DNA of 64,000 nt from Gammaproteobacteria bacterium (GCA_018819515.1 JAHJPX010000006.1:186001-250000), one strand, 5' to 3'. Numbered from the stretch's first letter, positions 17,187 through 26,136 are shown. Notes: a model not told the origin generated them from the sequence alone. Numbers and translations: made by a program.

Positions 17187-18119
17187 CTATGCCGCCGCAA
17201 GAATGATCTGCGCGTTTAGGCGTTCCGGGTCGTGGTTTCCCGCGCGCCGGAACGGTGTTCGCCGGGCCTCGCCGCCCTTGGCGTCACGATAGATCAGTTC
17301 GTCGGAGGCAAACGAATACTCGGGGTGACGCAAGTCGTTCCACTGATTGACGAAGTCGGCGTAGAAAGCCGGGAAGAAGCCTCGCGTCGGTTTTTTCGGC
17401 TGCATGGCGAAGACGTATTCGGGATACTTGCCGGAATCGCGGGTGCCGTGGCAGCTGCGAACCCAGACGTGCTCGCCGATGAAGACGAGCTTCCAGAAGG
17501 GTGGGTCGTCGTAGAACTTGAGCGTCACGGTCTTGCCGGGGCCTTGCAGGCGACGAAGCGTGGCGATGCTGGCGGCGACTTCGCGGCGAATGTCGTTCAG
17601 GGCTGCCTGAGGGTCGCCGTGGGCGGCGGCGTAGGTTTCCGCGCTTCGGCTGTAGGGGTCGAGCAGCATGACGCGGATTTCGTAGCAGTCTTCGATGATC
17701 TGGCGCAGAACGCCGTCGTCGGCGGCGAACGTGCCGTAGCCGGTGACAGCCTTGACGGCGAGGTCGCGCTTCCACGACGCGCGCTTGAGCTGACTGTCCT
17801 TGACGCGACGCGTCAGCCAGTCGCCGCTCTCCCGGGCGTACACCAGCGAGGCGATGGCGGAAATGCGCGCCCGGGCGCGATAGTCCCAGGCCAGCCGGAT
17901 CAGATTCAGCACCAGCACCAGCAGCACAGTGAACGCGATCTCGGTGGCGAGCAGCCTGTGCGAGCTTTCCAGCACCTTTGGCCACCAGTCGAACAGGATG
18001 AAACTCGCCACCTTCGGCAGCGAAAAGGCGATCGCCACAGCGATTACGGTGATCAGGGCATGCGAGGCGACATGATGCAGGCTGTGCCAGAAATTGAGCA
18101 AAGGGGATCTGGAATGCAT
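17187..18119 (-). CDS. Membrane hypothetical protein, 310 aa
   Basis: The start at 18119 (MHSRSPLLNFWHSL) is chosen for its AAGGAG ribosome site; the frame is open 50 codons further without one. Two N-terminal membrane helices (about 20-45 and 60-83) precede a soluble domain with DGVLRQIIEDCYEIRVMLLDPYSRSAETYA, a pattern seen in proteins of unknown function carrying a phospholipase-D-like strand, though no HKD motif is present. The C-terminal half contains FYDDPPFWKLVFIGEHVWV. Function unknown. Confidence 0.65.
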   Translation of the reverse strand: MHSRSPLLNFWHSLHHVASHALITVIAVAIAFSLPKVASFILFDWWPKVLESSHRLLATEIAFTVLLVLVLNLIRLAWDYRARARISAIASLVYARESGDWLTRRVKDSQLKRASWKRDLAVKAVTGYGTFAADDGVLRQIIEDCYEIRVMLLDPYSRSAETYAAAHGDPQAALNDIRREVAASIATLRRLQGPGKTVTLKFYDDPPFWKLVFIGEHVWVRSCHGTRDSGKYPEYVFAMQPKKPTRGFFPAFYADFVNQWNDLRHPEYSFASDELIYRDAKGGEARRTPFRRAGNHDPERLNAQIILAAA

Positions 18120-18481
18120 GACTTCTCCTTGCTGGCAGACGATGGGGAATTCTGTGAAGGTTTGCTCCCGTAGCGCTGACGTTACTGTAGAGCGGGGCGA
18201 CGCGATAGTTGTCGCCGCGGGGAGTCGAAGGGCTCTGTCAAGCCACGGCAGAGTATAGGCGTTTGGCATTGCTGCGGTGCGGAAAGTTCCCGGCGACGTT
18301 GTTTCGCTTGCATCATCGCTGGCTTTTCAGGGGGTTAGGCGGCAACCAATGCGTGCGGACGGTCGTTTCCATCGGGAATGTTGCAGAAGCCGTTTTGCTT
18401 TCGATTCCATCGACGCAAAAAAATCGGGCACCGACAGGTGCCCGATTCAGGGAGTGCCTTGTTCCGTGTCGTTGCGGATCG
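18120..18481. other. 362-base intergenic region
   Basis: No gene supported. The left part is the upstream region of the membrane hypothetical gene, the right end holds the sodB terminator (18417-18447). Short open frames here lack ribosome sites and family resemblance. Confidence 0.6.
18417..18447 (-). terminator. Intrinsic terminator of sodB
   Basis: 10-bp perfect stem (18423-18432 with 18437-18446, loop GACA) followed on the minus strand by seven T. It lies 35 bases after the sodB stop. Confidence 0.9.
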
Positions 18482-19066
18482 TCAGCCGAAATTCTTGGCT
18501 GCGAAGTCCCAATTGACGAGATTGTTCAGGAAGGTTTCGACGAACTTCGGACGCGCGTTGCGGTAGTCGATGTAGTAGGCGTGTTCCCAGACGTCGATGC
18601 ACAGCAGTGGCTTGTCGGCGGTGGTCAGCGGGGTGCCGGCGGCGCCCATGTTCACGATGTCGACCGAGCCGTCGGCCTTCTTCACCAGCCAGGTCCAGCC
18701 GGAGCCGAAGTTGCCGACCGCGGAGGCCTGGAATGTCTTCTTGAACTCGTCGAACGAGCCCCACTTCTTGTCGATGGCCGCGGCCAGCGCGCCACTCGGC
18801 GTGCCGCCACCGCTGACTTTCATGCAGTTCCAGAAGAAGCTGTGGTTCGAGACCTGGGCGGCGTTGTTGTAGATGCCGCCGGCGGGCGCGGTCTTGACGA
18901 TCTCTTCGAGCGACTTGTTCTCGTAGGGCGTGCCCTTGATCAGGTTGTTCAGGTTGGTGACATAGGCCTGATGGTGTTTGGCATAGTGATATTCGAAGGT
19001 CTCCTTGGACATGTGTGGCGCCAGGGCGTCCATCGCGTAGGGCAATGCGGGCAGGGTATGTTCCAT
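18482..19066 (-). CDS. sodB: Superoxide dismutase [Fe] type
   Basis: Converts superoxide to peroxide and oxygen in the cytoplasm. It has 194 residues, the normal length. The metal ligands are visible: His27 (EYHYAKHHQAYV), His75 (QVSNHSFFWNC), and Asp and His in CIDVWEHAYYIDY. The residues around AAQVSNHSFFWN and the overall match favour the iron family. Residues 83-90 (KVSGGGTP) are encoded by a diverged copy of the dispersed repeat at a position where related enzymes have an equal-length loop. Confidence 0.96.
   Translation of the reverse strand: MEHTLPALPYAMDALAPHMSKETFEYHYAKHHQAYVTNLNNLIKGTPYENKSLEEIVKTAPAGGIYNNAAQVSNHSFFWNCMKVSGGGTPSGALAAAIDKKWGSFDEFKKTFQASAVGNFGSGWTWLVKKADGSVDIVNMGAAGTPLTTADKPLLCIDVWEHAYYIDYRNARPKFVETFLNNLVNWDFAAKNFG
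18798..18821 (-). repeat. Dispersed 24-nt repeat, diverged copy inside sodB
   Basis: Sense to sodB, two mismatches outside the variable RY positions; encodes KVSGGGTP in a surface loop. Confidence 0.65.
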
Positions 19067-19121
19067 TTATTCTCTCCGGTTGTTGAAAGGGTTATTTGTC
19101 CGACAAATCTTGTCGGGAATT

Positions 19122-20378
19122 CTAGTCGCGAATTATGTCGCTGACAAGGGCATTCGCGCCGCCTTCGGCAAAACGGAGTTCGAGCGCCATGCCCTCGACA
19201 AGTTGCCGATGGGAGCGCACGAGCTGCCCGTCGGAGGTACGCACCAAGGCGTAGCCGCGCGCCAGCGCGGCCTGCGGGTTGAGCGCATCAAGGCTGGCGG
19301 CGAGTCGTGCCAGACGCGTCCGGCGTATTTCCAGATTTGGTCGCGCATGCGCCAGGCGCCAGCGCATGTCGGTCAGCAGTTGCCGCCGCCGGGCGGCAAG
19401 GCGCTCGCCTGCGCCGGCCAGGCGGCTCGCAAGGTGCCCCAGGTGCTGCCGGCTGTGCGCCAGGCGTTCGGCGGGATGTACCAGTTGCCTCCCCAGCAGG
19501 TCGACGTACTGCATGCGCTTTTCGAGATTGGCGCGCAGCGCCGTTTGCAGCGCCGTCGCCAGTCGATCCACGATGGACGCGGCTTCGAACCAGCCGGCGC
19601 TGGCGAGTTCGGCCGCCGCGGTCGGCGTCGCAGCGCGCCGGTCGGCGACAAGATCGGCGATGCTGAGGTCGGTTTCATGGCCGATGCCGGCGATGACGGG
19701 AATCGGGCTGGTGGCGATGGCGCGGGCAACGCTTTCTTCGTTGAACGGCCACAAATCTTCGAGACTACCGCCGCCGCGCACAACCAGCAGGAGATCGCAC
19801 TCGTCGCGCCTGGCTGCGGTCTCGATCGCCGCGACGATCTGGGCTGCCGCTTCGCCGCCCTGTACCAGCGTCGGATAGACGATGATCGGCAATTGCGGTG
19901 CGCGTCGCGAGATCGTGATCGCGACGTCGCGCAGCGCAGCGGCGCGCGGCGAGGTGACGACGCCAATGCGTCGCGGGAACCGCGGCAGCGGGCGCTTGCG
20001 TTCATCGGCGAACAATCCTTCCGCCGACAGCTTCTCCTTCAGGCGCAAAAATGCCTCGTAGAGCCGGCCGAGGCCGGCGCGGCGCAGGCTTTCGACATTC
20101 AGTTGGAACTCGCCACGCGCTTCGTAAAGTGTCACCAGGGCGCGGGCCTCGACCTGCTGGCCGTTTTCCAGCCGCCACGTCACGAGTTGGGCGCGCGAGC
20201 GGAACATGGCGCAGCGCACCTGGGCGTCGGCGTCCTTCAGGGTGAAGTACCAGTGCCCGGAGGGCGCACGGGTCAGGTTCGAGACTTCTCCCGCCACCCA
20301 AAGCAACGGAAAGTCGCGTTCGAGCACGGCGCGGGCGAGACGATTCAGTTCGGTGACGGTGAGGATTTCCGGGAGCAC
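19122..20378 (-). CDS. xseA: Exodeoxyribonuclease VII large subunit
   Basis: Catalytic subunit of the nuclease that degrades single-stranded DNA from both ends. It has 418 residues. N-terminal OB domain: LTVTELNRLARAVLERDFPLLWVAGEVSNL and GHWYFTLKDADAQVRCAMF. Core: FPRRIGVVTSPRAAALRDV, VQGGEAAAQIVAAI and LLVVRGGGSLEDLWPFNEE, with SIADLVADRRAATPTAAAE. A long coiled coil occupies about 270-370. The small subunit xseB is not in the window. Confidence 0.96.
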   Translation of the reverse strand: MLPEILTVTELNRLARAVLERDFPLLWVAGEVSNLTRAPSGHWYFTLKDADAQVRCAMFRSRAQLVTWRLENGQQVEARALVTLYEARGEFQLNVESLRRAGLGRLYEAFLRLKEKLSAEGLFADERKRPLPRFPRRIGVVTSPRAAALRDVAITISRRAPQLPIIVYPTLVQGGEAAAQIVAAIETAARRDECDLLLVVRGGGSLEDLWPFNEESVARAIATSPIPVIAGIGHETDLSIADLVADRRAATPTAAAELASAGWFEAASIVDRLATALQTALRANLEKRMQYVDLLGRQLVHPAERLAHSRQHLGHLASRLAGAGERLAARRRQLLTDMRWRLAHARPNLEIRRTRLARLAASLDALNPQAALARGYALVRTSDGQLVRSHRQLVEGMALELRFAEGGANALVSDIIRD

Positions 20379-20607
20379 GACGGTTCGCGGGCAGCAGAAA
20401 TAGCCGAGTGGAAGGCTCGATCGATTCTACTTCATTCACCGGACGAGTCCGTGCGTCCGTCATCACCCGGAAACCCGCTGTTCATCTGGCTGCAATTTGC
20501 AAGCCATTGACGAATCAATATAAAAACCAGATCAATTCTGTATCAACGAACGGAAAGCCAATTCCAGTCGGCGATTCAGGTGGCCTCCTGACAAAAGACT
20601 CACAGGT

Positions 20608-20630
20608 TTTTCCACAGTTTTTGTGGAAAA
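20608..20630. repeat. 9-bp inverted repeat upstream of the Sel1 gene
   Basis: TTTTCCACA (20608-20616) and TGTGGAAAA (20622-20630) pair perfectly around GTTTT. Each arm is one base from the DnaA-box consensus. It lies about 40 bases before the Sel1 start and may be an operator; it is not evidence of an origin. Confidence 0.5.
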
Positions 20631-20667
20631 CGATTCGTCCCGTATCGCGTTAGGCTCATCCTCCATC

Positions 20668-22446
20668 ATGACCGCCATCGTCGTCTCTTCGACCTCGCCT
20701 TTCCCGTTGCGTCCGGCCGTCGTGCTGGGCTTGTTCCAGGACGTGCTGGAAAGCAGCCTGGTCGAACGCGGGGCCGAGCACGGGCTGGCGCTGCTGGGGC
20801 CGGCCGAGGATTTCTGGCACGACGTCGATCTTCTGGAACTCAAGCGGATGGCGGAAGGCGGCAACGCTGCCGCGCAGGCCGAACTGGCATGGCGCTTCGC
20901 CGGCGGCGAAGGCGTGACGCGTTCGTATGCGCAGGCGCAGCGCTGGTCTGCCCGAAGCGCGGAAGCGGGCTGCGGCGCGGGCGAGGCGGTGCTCGGCTGG
21001 CTGCTCTACCACGGCCACGGCCTGCCCCAGGATCGCGTCGAGGCGGCGCGGTTGTTTCGCAGCGCCGCCGACAAGGGCCAGCCGCGGGCGATCGATCTGC
21101 TTGCCCGTTGCCACTATTTCGGTCGTGGCGTCGCCGCCGACAAGGTGGAAGCGGTGCGATTGTGGCGCGAGGCCGCGCGATCCGGGGTCGCGGCGGCCAT
21201 GTTCTCGCTCGGCCTGTGTCTCTATGCCGGCGACGGCATCGCCGTCGGTCGGGCCGAGGCGGTCGAATGGTTCAAGGCGGCCGCGGACAAGGGCGTGCCC
21301 GGCGCCGCATTCCTGCTTGGCCAGTGCTACAGCTTTGGCCTTGGCGTCGTCGCTGACCCCGCGGAGGGCGTTCGCTGGTATCGACAGGCCGCCGACCAGG
21401 GCAGCCGCGACGCCCGCTTCGAAATGGGCGAAGCTTATGCCGGCGGTCGGGCGGGGCTCGCGCAGGATCTCGTGGAGGCCTTGCGCTGGTGGCGCGCCGC
21501 CGCGCAGCAGGGCCATGGCCGCGCCAGCCTGAAGGTCGCGCACTGCCATCGCTGGGGTGATGGTTTGGTTGAGAACAAGGAACTGGCGCTGTCGTGGTAT
21601 CGCCGCGCCGCCGCACTCGGCGAAGTCCAGGCCCACGTCTGGCTGGGCGAATGCGCCGAGTACGGCGAAGGCTGCGCGGCCGATCCGGCCGCTGCCGCTG
21701 CCCAGTACCGCATTGCTGCCGAAGCCGGCGATCCGCATGGACAGGCCGAGTTCGGGCGTTGCCTGCTTCACGGATCAGGCGTGCCGGCTGACGTGGTCAA
21801 GGCGGAGTCCCTGCTGCGCACCGCCGCCGAACGGGGGTGGACTTCCGCGCTTGGCGAACTGGAACGCCACTGGTTCTCGGAGGCCGAACGGTCCATGCAC
21901 GCGGCGGAAGCCGATCCCGCGCATGCGGTCGCCTGCTATCGCAAGGCGGCGGAACTCGGCCATCGCCGCGCCGCGCTAATGCTGGCCGAGTGCCTGCGCT
22001 ACGGCGTCGGCGGCGCGCCGGATCCGGCGCAGGCGCTGGTCTGGTACCGCAAGGCTGCCACCCTGTTCGACGCCAAGGTCGCGCTCGGCGACATGTACTT
22101 CTACGGCTGGGGCGTCGGGCGCAGCGCGCAGGAAGCGCTGCGCTGGTACGAACAGGCGGTGGCGCAGCAGGAGGATGCCTACGCCATGTACAGCCTGGGC
22201 TTTTGCCTGCTGCACGGGCAGGGCGCCGAACGCGACGTCGATGCCGGCATCAACTGGCTCGAACAGGCGGCGCTGCTCGGCGAAGTCGACGCCCAGTACG
22301 AACTCGGCAGCGCCTACCTGCGCGGCGTCGGCAGCGACGACGACGCGCAGCGGGCCATGCAGTGGCTCGCTTCGGCGGCCACGCTTGGCCACGCGCAGGC
22401 GCAGGCCTTCCTGGAACGCGTCGAGAAGGGTGGCGCGCTCAACTGA
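20668..22446 (+). CDS. Sel1-repeat (SLR) protein, 592 aa
   Basis: Scaffold-like protein built of helical Sel1 repeats. After about 60 N-terminal residues (a hydrophobic patch but no clear signal peptide) the rest is about fourteen repeats of roughly 36 residues with the pattern A-x-LG-x-C-Y-x-x-G-x-G-V-x-x-D-x-x-x-A-x-x-W-x-x-x-AA, for example LGQCYSFGLGVVADPAEGVRWY. Such proteins usually mediate protein contacts; no enzymatic domain is present. The start at 20668 is preferred over the upstream ATG at 20623. It is transcribed convergently with the J-domain gene. Confidence 0.85.
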   Translation: MTAIVVSSTSPFPLRPAVVLGLFQDVLESSLVERGAEHGLALLGPAEDFWHDVDLLELKRMAEGGNAAAQAELAWRFAGGEGVTRSYAQAQRWSARSAEAGCGAGEAVLGWLLYHGHGLPQDRVEAARLFRSAADKGQPRAIDLLARCHYFGRGVAADKVEAVRLWREAARSGVAAAMFSLGLCLYAGDGIAVGRAEAVEWFKAAADKGVPGAAFLLGQCYSFGLGVVADPAEGVRWYRQAADQGSRDARFEMGEAYAGGRAGLAQDLVEALRWWRAAAQQGHGRASLKVAHCHRWGDGLVENKELALSWYRRAAALGEVQAHVWLGECAEYGEGCAADPAAAAAQYRIAAEAGDPHGQAEFGRCLLHGSGVPADVVKAESLLRTAAERGWTSALGELERHWFSEAERSMHAAEADPAHAVACYRKAAELGHRRAALMLAECLRYGVGGAPDPAQALVWYRKAATLFDAKVALGDMYFYGWGVGRSAQEALRWYEQAVAQQEDAYAMYSLGFCLLHGQGAERDVDAGINWLEQAALLGEVDAQYELGSAYLRGVGSDDDAQRAMQWLASAATLGHAQAQAFLERVEKGGALN

Positions 22447-22479
22447 GCAGGTTGAAACTCCGGCGTCGGCCGCATTCGT

Positions 22480-22498
22480 TTTTTCCATCCCGGAAAAA
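22480..22498. terminator. Small inverted repeat, possible bidirectional terminator
   Basis: TTTTTCC (22480-22486) and GGAAAAA (22492-22498) pair around ATCCC between two convergent genes. The stem is weak and AT-rich; the A-run at its right arm is also the start of a dispersed repeat. Confidence 0.4.
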
Positions 22499-22518
22499 GT
22501 CAGCCGTGGCGATACGCC
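22495..22518 (+). repeat. Dispersed 24-nt repeat, intergenic copy
   Basis: Perfect consensus match (R=A, Y=T) between convergent genes, ending 4 bases from the stop of the J-domain gene (22523). Confidence 0.9.
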
Positions 22519-22522
22519 GAGG

Positions 22523-23875
22523 TTATGCCAGTTGCGCCCGTACCGCAGCGATGTCGGCGTCGAGCCGGTCGGCCATTTCCTGGAGCAGGTCGCGTTTCGC
22601 CCGCCGCGCGATGTTGGTGGCGGTGAAGAGTTCGTAGAGCCGCGAGCCGAACAGCCGGTTGAGTTCGCGCTCGATTTCCGCGATGCGCTTTTTCAGGCGC
22701 GCTATCTGGGTGGCGATCCAGTCGCTGTCGCCTTCGTGCCCCGAGTCAGGCCTGAAGTTCTGTTGCCAGCGCGCGAACAGATCGAGCAACGTGGTTTCGT
22801 CGCCTGCCTGATAGGCCCGGTTGGCTTCGCTCATCATCTCGGTGCGCCAGAGGCGGTCGGCATCGTCGCAGGCACGGTCCGGATGGATCTTCTGGGCGAG
22901 CTTGCGAAACAGCTTTTTGATGTCGCCGCTCGGCCTGAACGACGGCATGGCTTCGCGGTCGCTTGCGGCGAAGCGCTCGCTTTCATGGCGGGTCCGCTCG
23001 GCGCGCGCGCGGGCCGTCGTGGCGGCTTGTTGCATGTCCGGATCCGCCGCGTCGGCTTCTGCCCGGCGCGCGGCAAGTTCGGCGCGCAGTTCGTCGAGCG
23101 TCGCCATGCGCGTGCCGATCAGCGCATGGTAGCGGCGGGTGAAGTCGACGATCTCGGCCTGTGCGGTCGCCAGTTCGAGTTCGAGTTCCGACAGCTCCTG
23201 CGTCAGCACGTCCAGTTCGGCGCGCTGACGCGCGGCGGGTTTTTCGGCCGCCGGCATGCCTTTTGGCGCGACTTGCCCAAGCAGCAGGGTACGCAGGGCG
23301 CCGGACCAGGCGCGAAGTTCCTCTTCCGCAAGCCGTTCGGCCTGGGTGACGACTACCCAGTCGGCTGAAACGGCGCGCTGCCGCGCCAGCGTCAGCGGCA
23401 GGATGCGGACTGGAAACAGCGATTCGATTCCCTCGGGCCAGGATTCGTTGTCGAGGCCGCGCTGGCTCCACGCCAGGCATTGCCGCCACAGCCCGTCCTG
23501 TTCGGCGAGGCGCTGCCGCTGCGTTGCCCAGGCGGGGCCGGCGGTGTCCTCGGCGCCGCGCGAAAGCCGGCTGCGGAGCAGGGACAGCGTGGCGCGCAGT
23601 GCGATCGATGAAACATGGCCGGCCGCCGGCAGTACCAGGCAAAGTGGCCGCAGGTTGATGTCGAGCGCGTTGGATAGGTCGGTCAGGTCGGCGTCGTCGG
23701 GACCGATCACCAGCAGGCTGCGCTGGCGGGCCAATGCCTCGGCGGCGAGGGCGGCCAGGGCCGGGACGGTGGCGGTGCCACAATCCGCCAGCGTTTCCAG
23801 CGGAGCGCCGTCCGGCGCGAGCAGACGCGCCAGCCAGGCCTCCATGGCGTTCGCGCCGTCCCCGGTTCCGTTCAT
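22523..23875 (-). CDS. Coiled-coil protein with C-terminal J-like domain, 450 aa
   Basis: Probable Hsp70 co-chaperone of unusual layout. The J-like segment is near the C-terminus: DIKKLFRKLAQKIHPDRACDD with the essential HPD and SEANRAYQAGDETTLLDLF. It is preceded by a Glu/Ala/Arg-rich coiled coil, and another coiled coil follows. The N-terminal 200 residues contain LLVIGPDDADLTDLSNALDI and are unrecognised. The start at 23875 (MNGTGDG) is inferred: the longer frame would run over the promoter and start of exbB. It may be a membrane-free adaptor for DnaK. Confidence 0.72.
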   Translation of the reverse strand: MNGTGDGANAMEAWLARLLAPDGAPLETLADCGTATVPALAALAAEALARQRSLLVIGPDDADLTDLSNALDINLRPLCLVLPAAGHVSSIALRATLSLLRSRLSRGAEDTAGPAWATQRQRLAEQDGLWRQCLAWSQRGLDNESWPEGIESLFPVRILPLTLARQRAVSADWVVVTQAERLAEEELRAWSGALRTLLLGQVAPKGMPAAEKPAARQRAELDVLTQELSELELELATAQAEIVDFTRRYHALIGTRMATLDELRAELAARRAEADAADPDMQQAATTARARAERTRHESERFAASDREAMPSFRPSGDIKKLFRKLAQKIHPDRACDDADRLWRTEMMSEANRAYQAGDETTLLDLFARWQQNFRPDSGHEGDSDWIATQIARLKKRIAEIERELNRLFGSRLYELFTATNIARRAKRDLLQEMADRLDADIAAVRAQLA

Positions 23876-23981
23876 GATGATCGATTCTAGCAGTGGCGGG
23901 GTGTAGCCATCCCCCATCGCCTTGCCGATTCGGCGGGCGGACGCTAAAGTGCGCGCTTCATCCGATCTTCGGGGAGCGTCC

Positions 23982-24587
23982 GTGTTCGCAATCATCCAGG
24001 CTGCTGGCTGGCCGATCTATTTCCTGTTGCTCACTTCCGTCATCGCCGTGGCGTTGATCATCGAACGTGCCGTCGCATTGCGCAGGGCCAAGATCGTGCC
24101 GTCCGGTTTGCTGGCAACCGTGGTCACGGACTTCCGGCAGCGTGGGGCGAGTGATGACGGCATCAAGCGTCTGAACGCCCACTCGCCGCTGGGCCACGTG
24201 TTCGCCGCCGGCCTGAAGAATGTCAAGAATTCCCGCGAGGTCATGAGGGAGGCGGTCGAGGAGGCTGGCCGCGCAGCCGCCCACGATCTGGAGCGCTTCC
24301 TGAACACGCTGGGCACTATCGCGTCGATCAGTCCGCTGATGGGGCTGTTCGGCACTGTCGTCGGCATGATCGAGATTTTCGGTTCGGCGACCGGCGCCGG
24401 CAACAACCCGCAACAACTCGCTCACGGTATCTCGGTGGCGCTTTACAACACCGGCTTCGGCCTCATCATCGCCATTCCGGCGATGATCTTCTATCGCCAC
24501 TTCCGCGCCAAGGTGGACGGTTTTGTGGTCGAGATGGAGTTGCAGGCGGTCAAGCTGGTTGAACTTATCCACGGAGAACGCGAGTGA
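23982..24587 (+). CDS. exbB: ExbB/TolQ-family proton channel protein
   Basis: Stator-like inner-membrane subunit that, with ExbD, converts the proton gradient into force for TonB-type transport. The GTG at 23982 with GGGGAG just upstream gives MFAIIQAAGWPIYFLL, the usual start; an in-frame ATG 20 codons earlier lacks this match. It has 201 residues and three helices, with the conserved LNTLGTIASISPLMGLFGTVVGMI and NTGFGLIIAIPAMIFY. The stop overlaps the exbD start. No tonB is seen in the window. Confidence 0.92.
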   Translation: MFAIIQAAGWPIYFLLLTSVIAVALIIERAVALRRAKIVPSGLLATVVTDFRQRGASDDGIKRLNAHSPLGHVFAAGLKNVKNSREVMREAVEEAGRAAAHDLERFLNTLGTIASISPLMGLFGTVVGMIEIFGSATGAGNNPQQLAHGISVALYNTGFGLIIAIPAMIFYRHFRAKVDGFVVEMELQAVKLVELIHGERE

Positions 24588-25003
24588 ATTTCCAGCGCGG
24601 CCGCGTGCGCGAAGAGCCGGAGATCAACCTGATCCCGATGATCGACGTGCTGCTGGTGATTCTCATCTTCCTGATGATCACCACCACCTACTCGAAGTTC
24701 TCGGGCCTGGAAATAAACCTGCCGACGGCCGACGTCGAGTCCCAGAAGGACCAGCCGAACGAGATCAACGTCGTGGTGACGGCCGGCGGTGACGTGCTGG
24801 TCAACCGGGTGCAGGTGCCGGCCCGCAATGTCGATTCGATCGGGATGGCGCTCAAGCGCGCCGCCGGCAACGGCAAGGAGCCGGTGGTCATCATTAACGC
24901 CGACGCCAAGGCGACGCATCAGAGCGTCATCGACGTCATGCAGGCCGCGCAGCAGTCCGGCCTGTCGCACATCTCCTTTGCCACCCAGCAAACCCAGCGC
25001 TGA
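24584..25003 (+). CDS. exbD: ExbD/TolR-family proton channel protein
   Basis: Partner of ExbB, 139 residues. A GTG start (GTGA overlap with exbB) gives MNFQRGRVREEPEINLIPMIDVLLVILIF: the single membrane helix with the proton-carrying Asp in PMIDVLLV is intact. The periplasmic domain ends HQSVIDVMQAAQQSGLSHISFAT, typical of the family. It is followed directly by lpxK, a common betaproteobacterial order. Confidence 0.94.
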   Translation: MNFQRGRVREEPEINLIPMIDVLLVILIFLMITTTYSKFSGLEINLPTADVESQKDQPNEINVVVTAGGDVLVNRVQVPARNVDSIGMALKRAAGNGKEPVVIINADAKATHQSVIDVMQAAQQSGLSHISFATQQTQR

Positions 25004-25025
25004 GGATGTCTGGCGGCAACGCGGG

Positions 25026-25979
25026 TTGCCGGCCTTTCTGCTGCTGCCCATCGCGGCCGTCTTTTTCCTGATAACGGCATTACGGCGTTGGGCCTACCGG
25101 TCCGGCGTCTTCGCGTCGTCGCGACTGCCGGTGCCGGTGGTGATCGTCGGCAATATCACGGCCGGCGGTTCCGGCAAGACGCCGCTGGTTTTGTGGCTGG
25201 TCGAGGAACTGAGGAAGCGTGGCCGGCATCCCGGCGTGATCAGCCGCGGTTACGGTGGCAGCGGAGCGGGGCCGAGAAAAGTCAGCCGTGGCGACACGCC
25301 GACCGAAGTGGGCGACGAGCCGTTGCTGATCAAGCGCCGCGCCGACTGCCCGGTATTCGTCGGCCGCGACCGCGTGGCTGCCGGTCGGGCCTTGCTGGCG
25401 GCGCATCCGAAGTGCGACGTCGTCATTAGCGACGACGGTCTGCAACACTATCGGCTGGCGCGCGATGTCGAGATCGCCGTAGTCGACCGGCGCGGCTTCC
25501 GGAATGGCTGGTTGCAGCCTGCGGGGCCGCTGCGCGAACCGGTGTCGCGGCTGCGTTCGGTCGATGCCGTGGTGGCGAACGGCTGGGACGGCGAGGCGGC
25601 GTTTCGCATGACGCTCACCGGCGAGCGGTTCGAGTTGCTGGGAAAAGTCAGCCGTGGCGGTACGCCAAATGAACTGGCCGGCCTGCGCCTGCACGCGGTC
25701 GCCGGCATCGGCGAGCCGCAGCGTTTCTTCGACCACCTTTCGGCGCTCGGTTTGCGCTTCGAGGCGCATCCGTTTCCCGATCATTACGCCTACGGCGCCG
25801 GCGACCTGAGCTTCGACGGCGACGCAATCCTGACCACCGAGAAGGACGCGGTAAAATTTGGCGAACTCGCTTCGCTGCCTGTCTGGGTGCTGCCGGTGGC
25901 CGCGACGGTTACGTCGGATCGCGCGCCGGATCTCGCACAATTCATCCTGGAGAAAATCGATGGACGCCCGTCTGCTTGA
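25026..25979 (+). CDS. lpxK: Tetraacyldisaccharide 4'-kinase
   Basis: Phosphorylates the lipid A disaccharide at the inner membrane. N-terminal hydrophobic segment LLLPIAAVFFLITALRRWAYR, then the Walker A PVVIVGNITAGGSGKTPLVLWL, VISRGYGG, VGDEPLLI, ISDDGLQHY and a C-terminal ILTTEKDAVKFG. The start is uncertain: the frame has no ATG after exbD; an ATG at 25006 is one base out of frame, so either a TTG at 25026 is used (as drawn) or a base is missing just after 25006. Two perfect dispersed repeats encode KVSRGDTP (25277) and KVSRGGTP (25643). Confidence 0.88.
   Translation: MPAFLLLPIAAVFFLITALRRWAYRSGVFASSRLPVPVVIVGNITAGGSGKTPLVLWLVEELRKRGRHPGVISRGYGGSGAGPRKVSRGDTPTEVGDEPLLIKRRADCPVFVGRDRVAAGRALLAAHPKCDVVISDDGLQHYRLARDVEIAVVDRRGFRNGWLQPAGPLREPVSRLRSVDAVVANGWDGEAAFRMTLTGERFELLGKVSRGGTPNELAGLRLHAVAGIGEPQRFFDHLSALGLRFEAHPFPDHYAYGAGDLSFDGDAILTTEKDAVKFGELASLPVWVLPVAATVTSDRAPDLAQFILEKIDGRPSA
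25277..25300 (+). repeat. Dispersed 24-nt repeat, first copy inside lpxK
   Basis: Perfect consensus match (R=A, Y=C), sense strand, encodes KVSRGDTP between VISRGYGG and VGDEPLLI. Confidence 0.9.
25643..25666 (+). repeat. Dispersed 24-nt repeat, second copy inside lpxK
   Basis: Perfect consensus match (R=G, Y=T), sense strand, encodes KVSRGGTP before the HAVAGIGEP motif. It is 366 bases from the first copy and in the same frame. Confidence 0.9.
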
Positions 25980-26136
25980 AATCCTCGTCTGCCCGCTTTG
26001 CAAGGGCCCGCTCGATTACCGCAAGGACAAGTCGGAACTGGTCTGCAAGCCGTGCCGGCTGGCCTACCCGATCAAGGACGACATCCCGATCATGCTCGAC
26101 GACGAGGCGCGGCAGATGCCGGCCGAGGAAGATTGA
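25960..26136 (+). CDS. Trm112-like zinc-ribbon protein (UPF0434)
   Basis: 58-residue protein of the YcaR/Trm112 type found between lpxK and kdsB in many proteobacteria. It reads MDARLLEILVCPLCKGPL, then LVCKPCRLAYPIKDDIPIMLDDEAR, giving two CxxC zinc knuckles and the typical acidic tail. It overlaps the lpxK end by 20 bases. Function is poorly known; the fold activates methyltransferases in other domains of life. Confidence 0.9.
   Translation: MDARLLEILVCPLCKGPLDYRKDKSELVCKPCRLAYPIKDDIPIMLDDEARQMPAEED

Noticed and set aside
20608..20630. Inverted DnaA-box-like 9-mers as a replication origin
   Set aside because: Only two imperfect boxes, no dnaA/dnaN and no AT-rich unwinding cluster.
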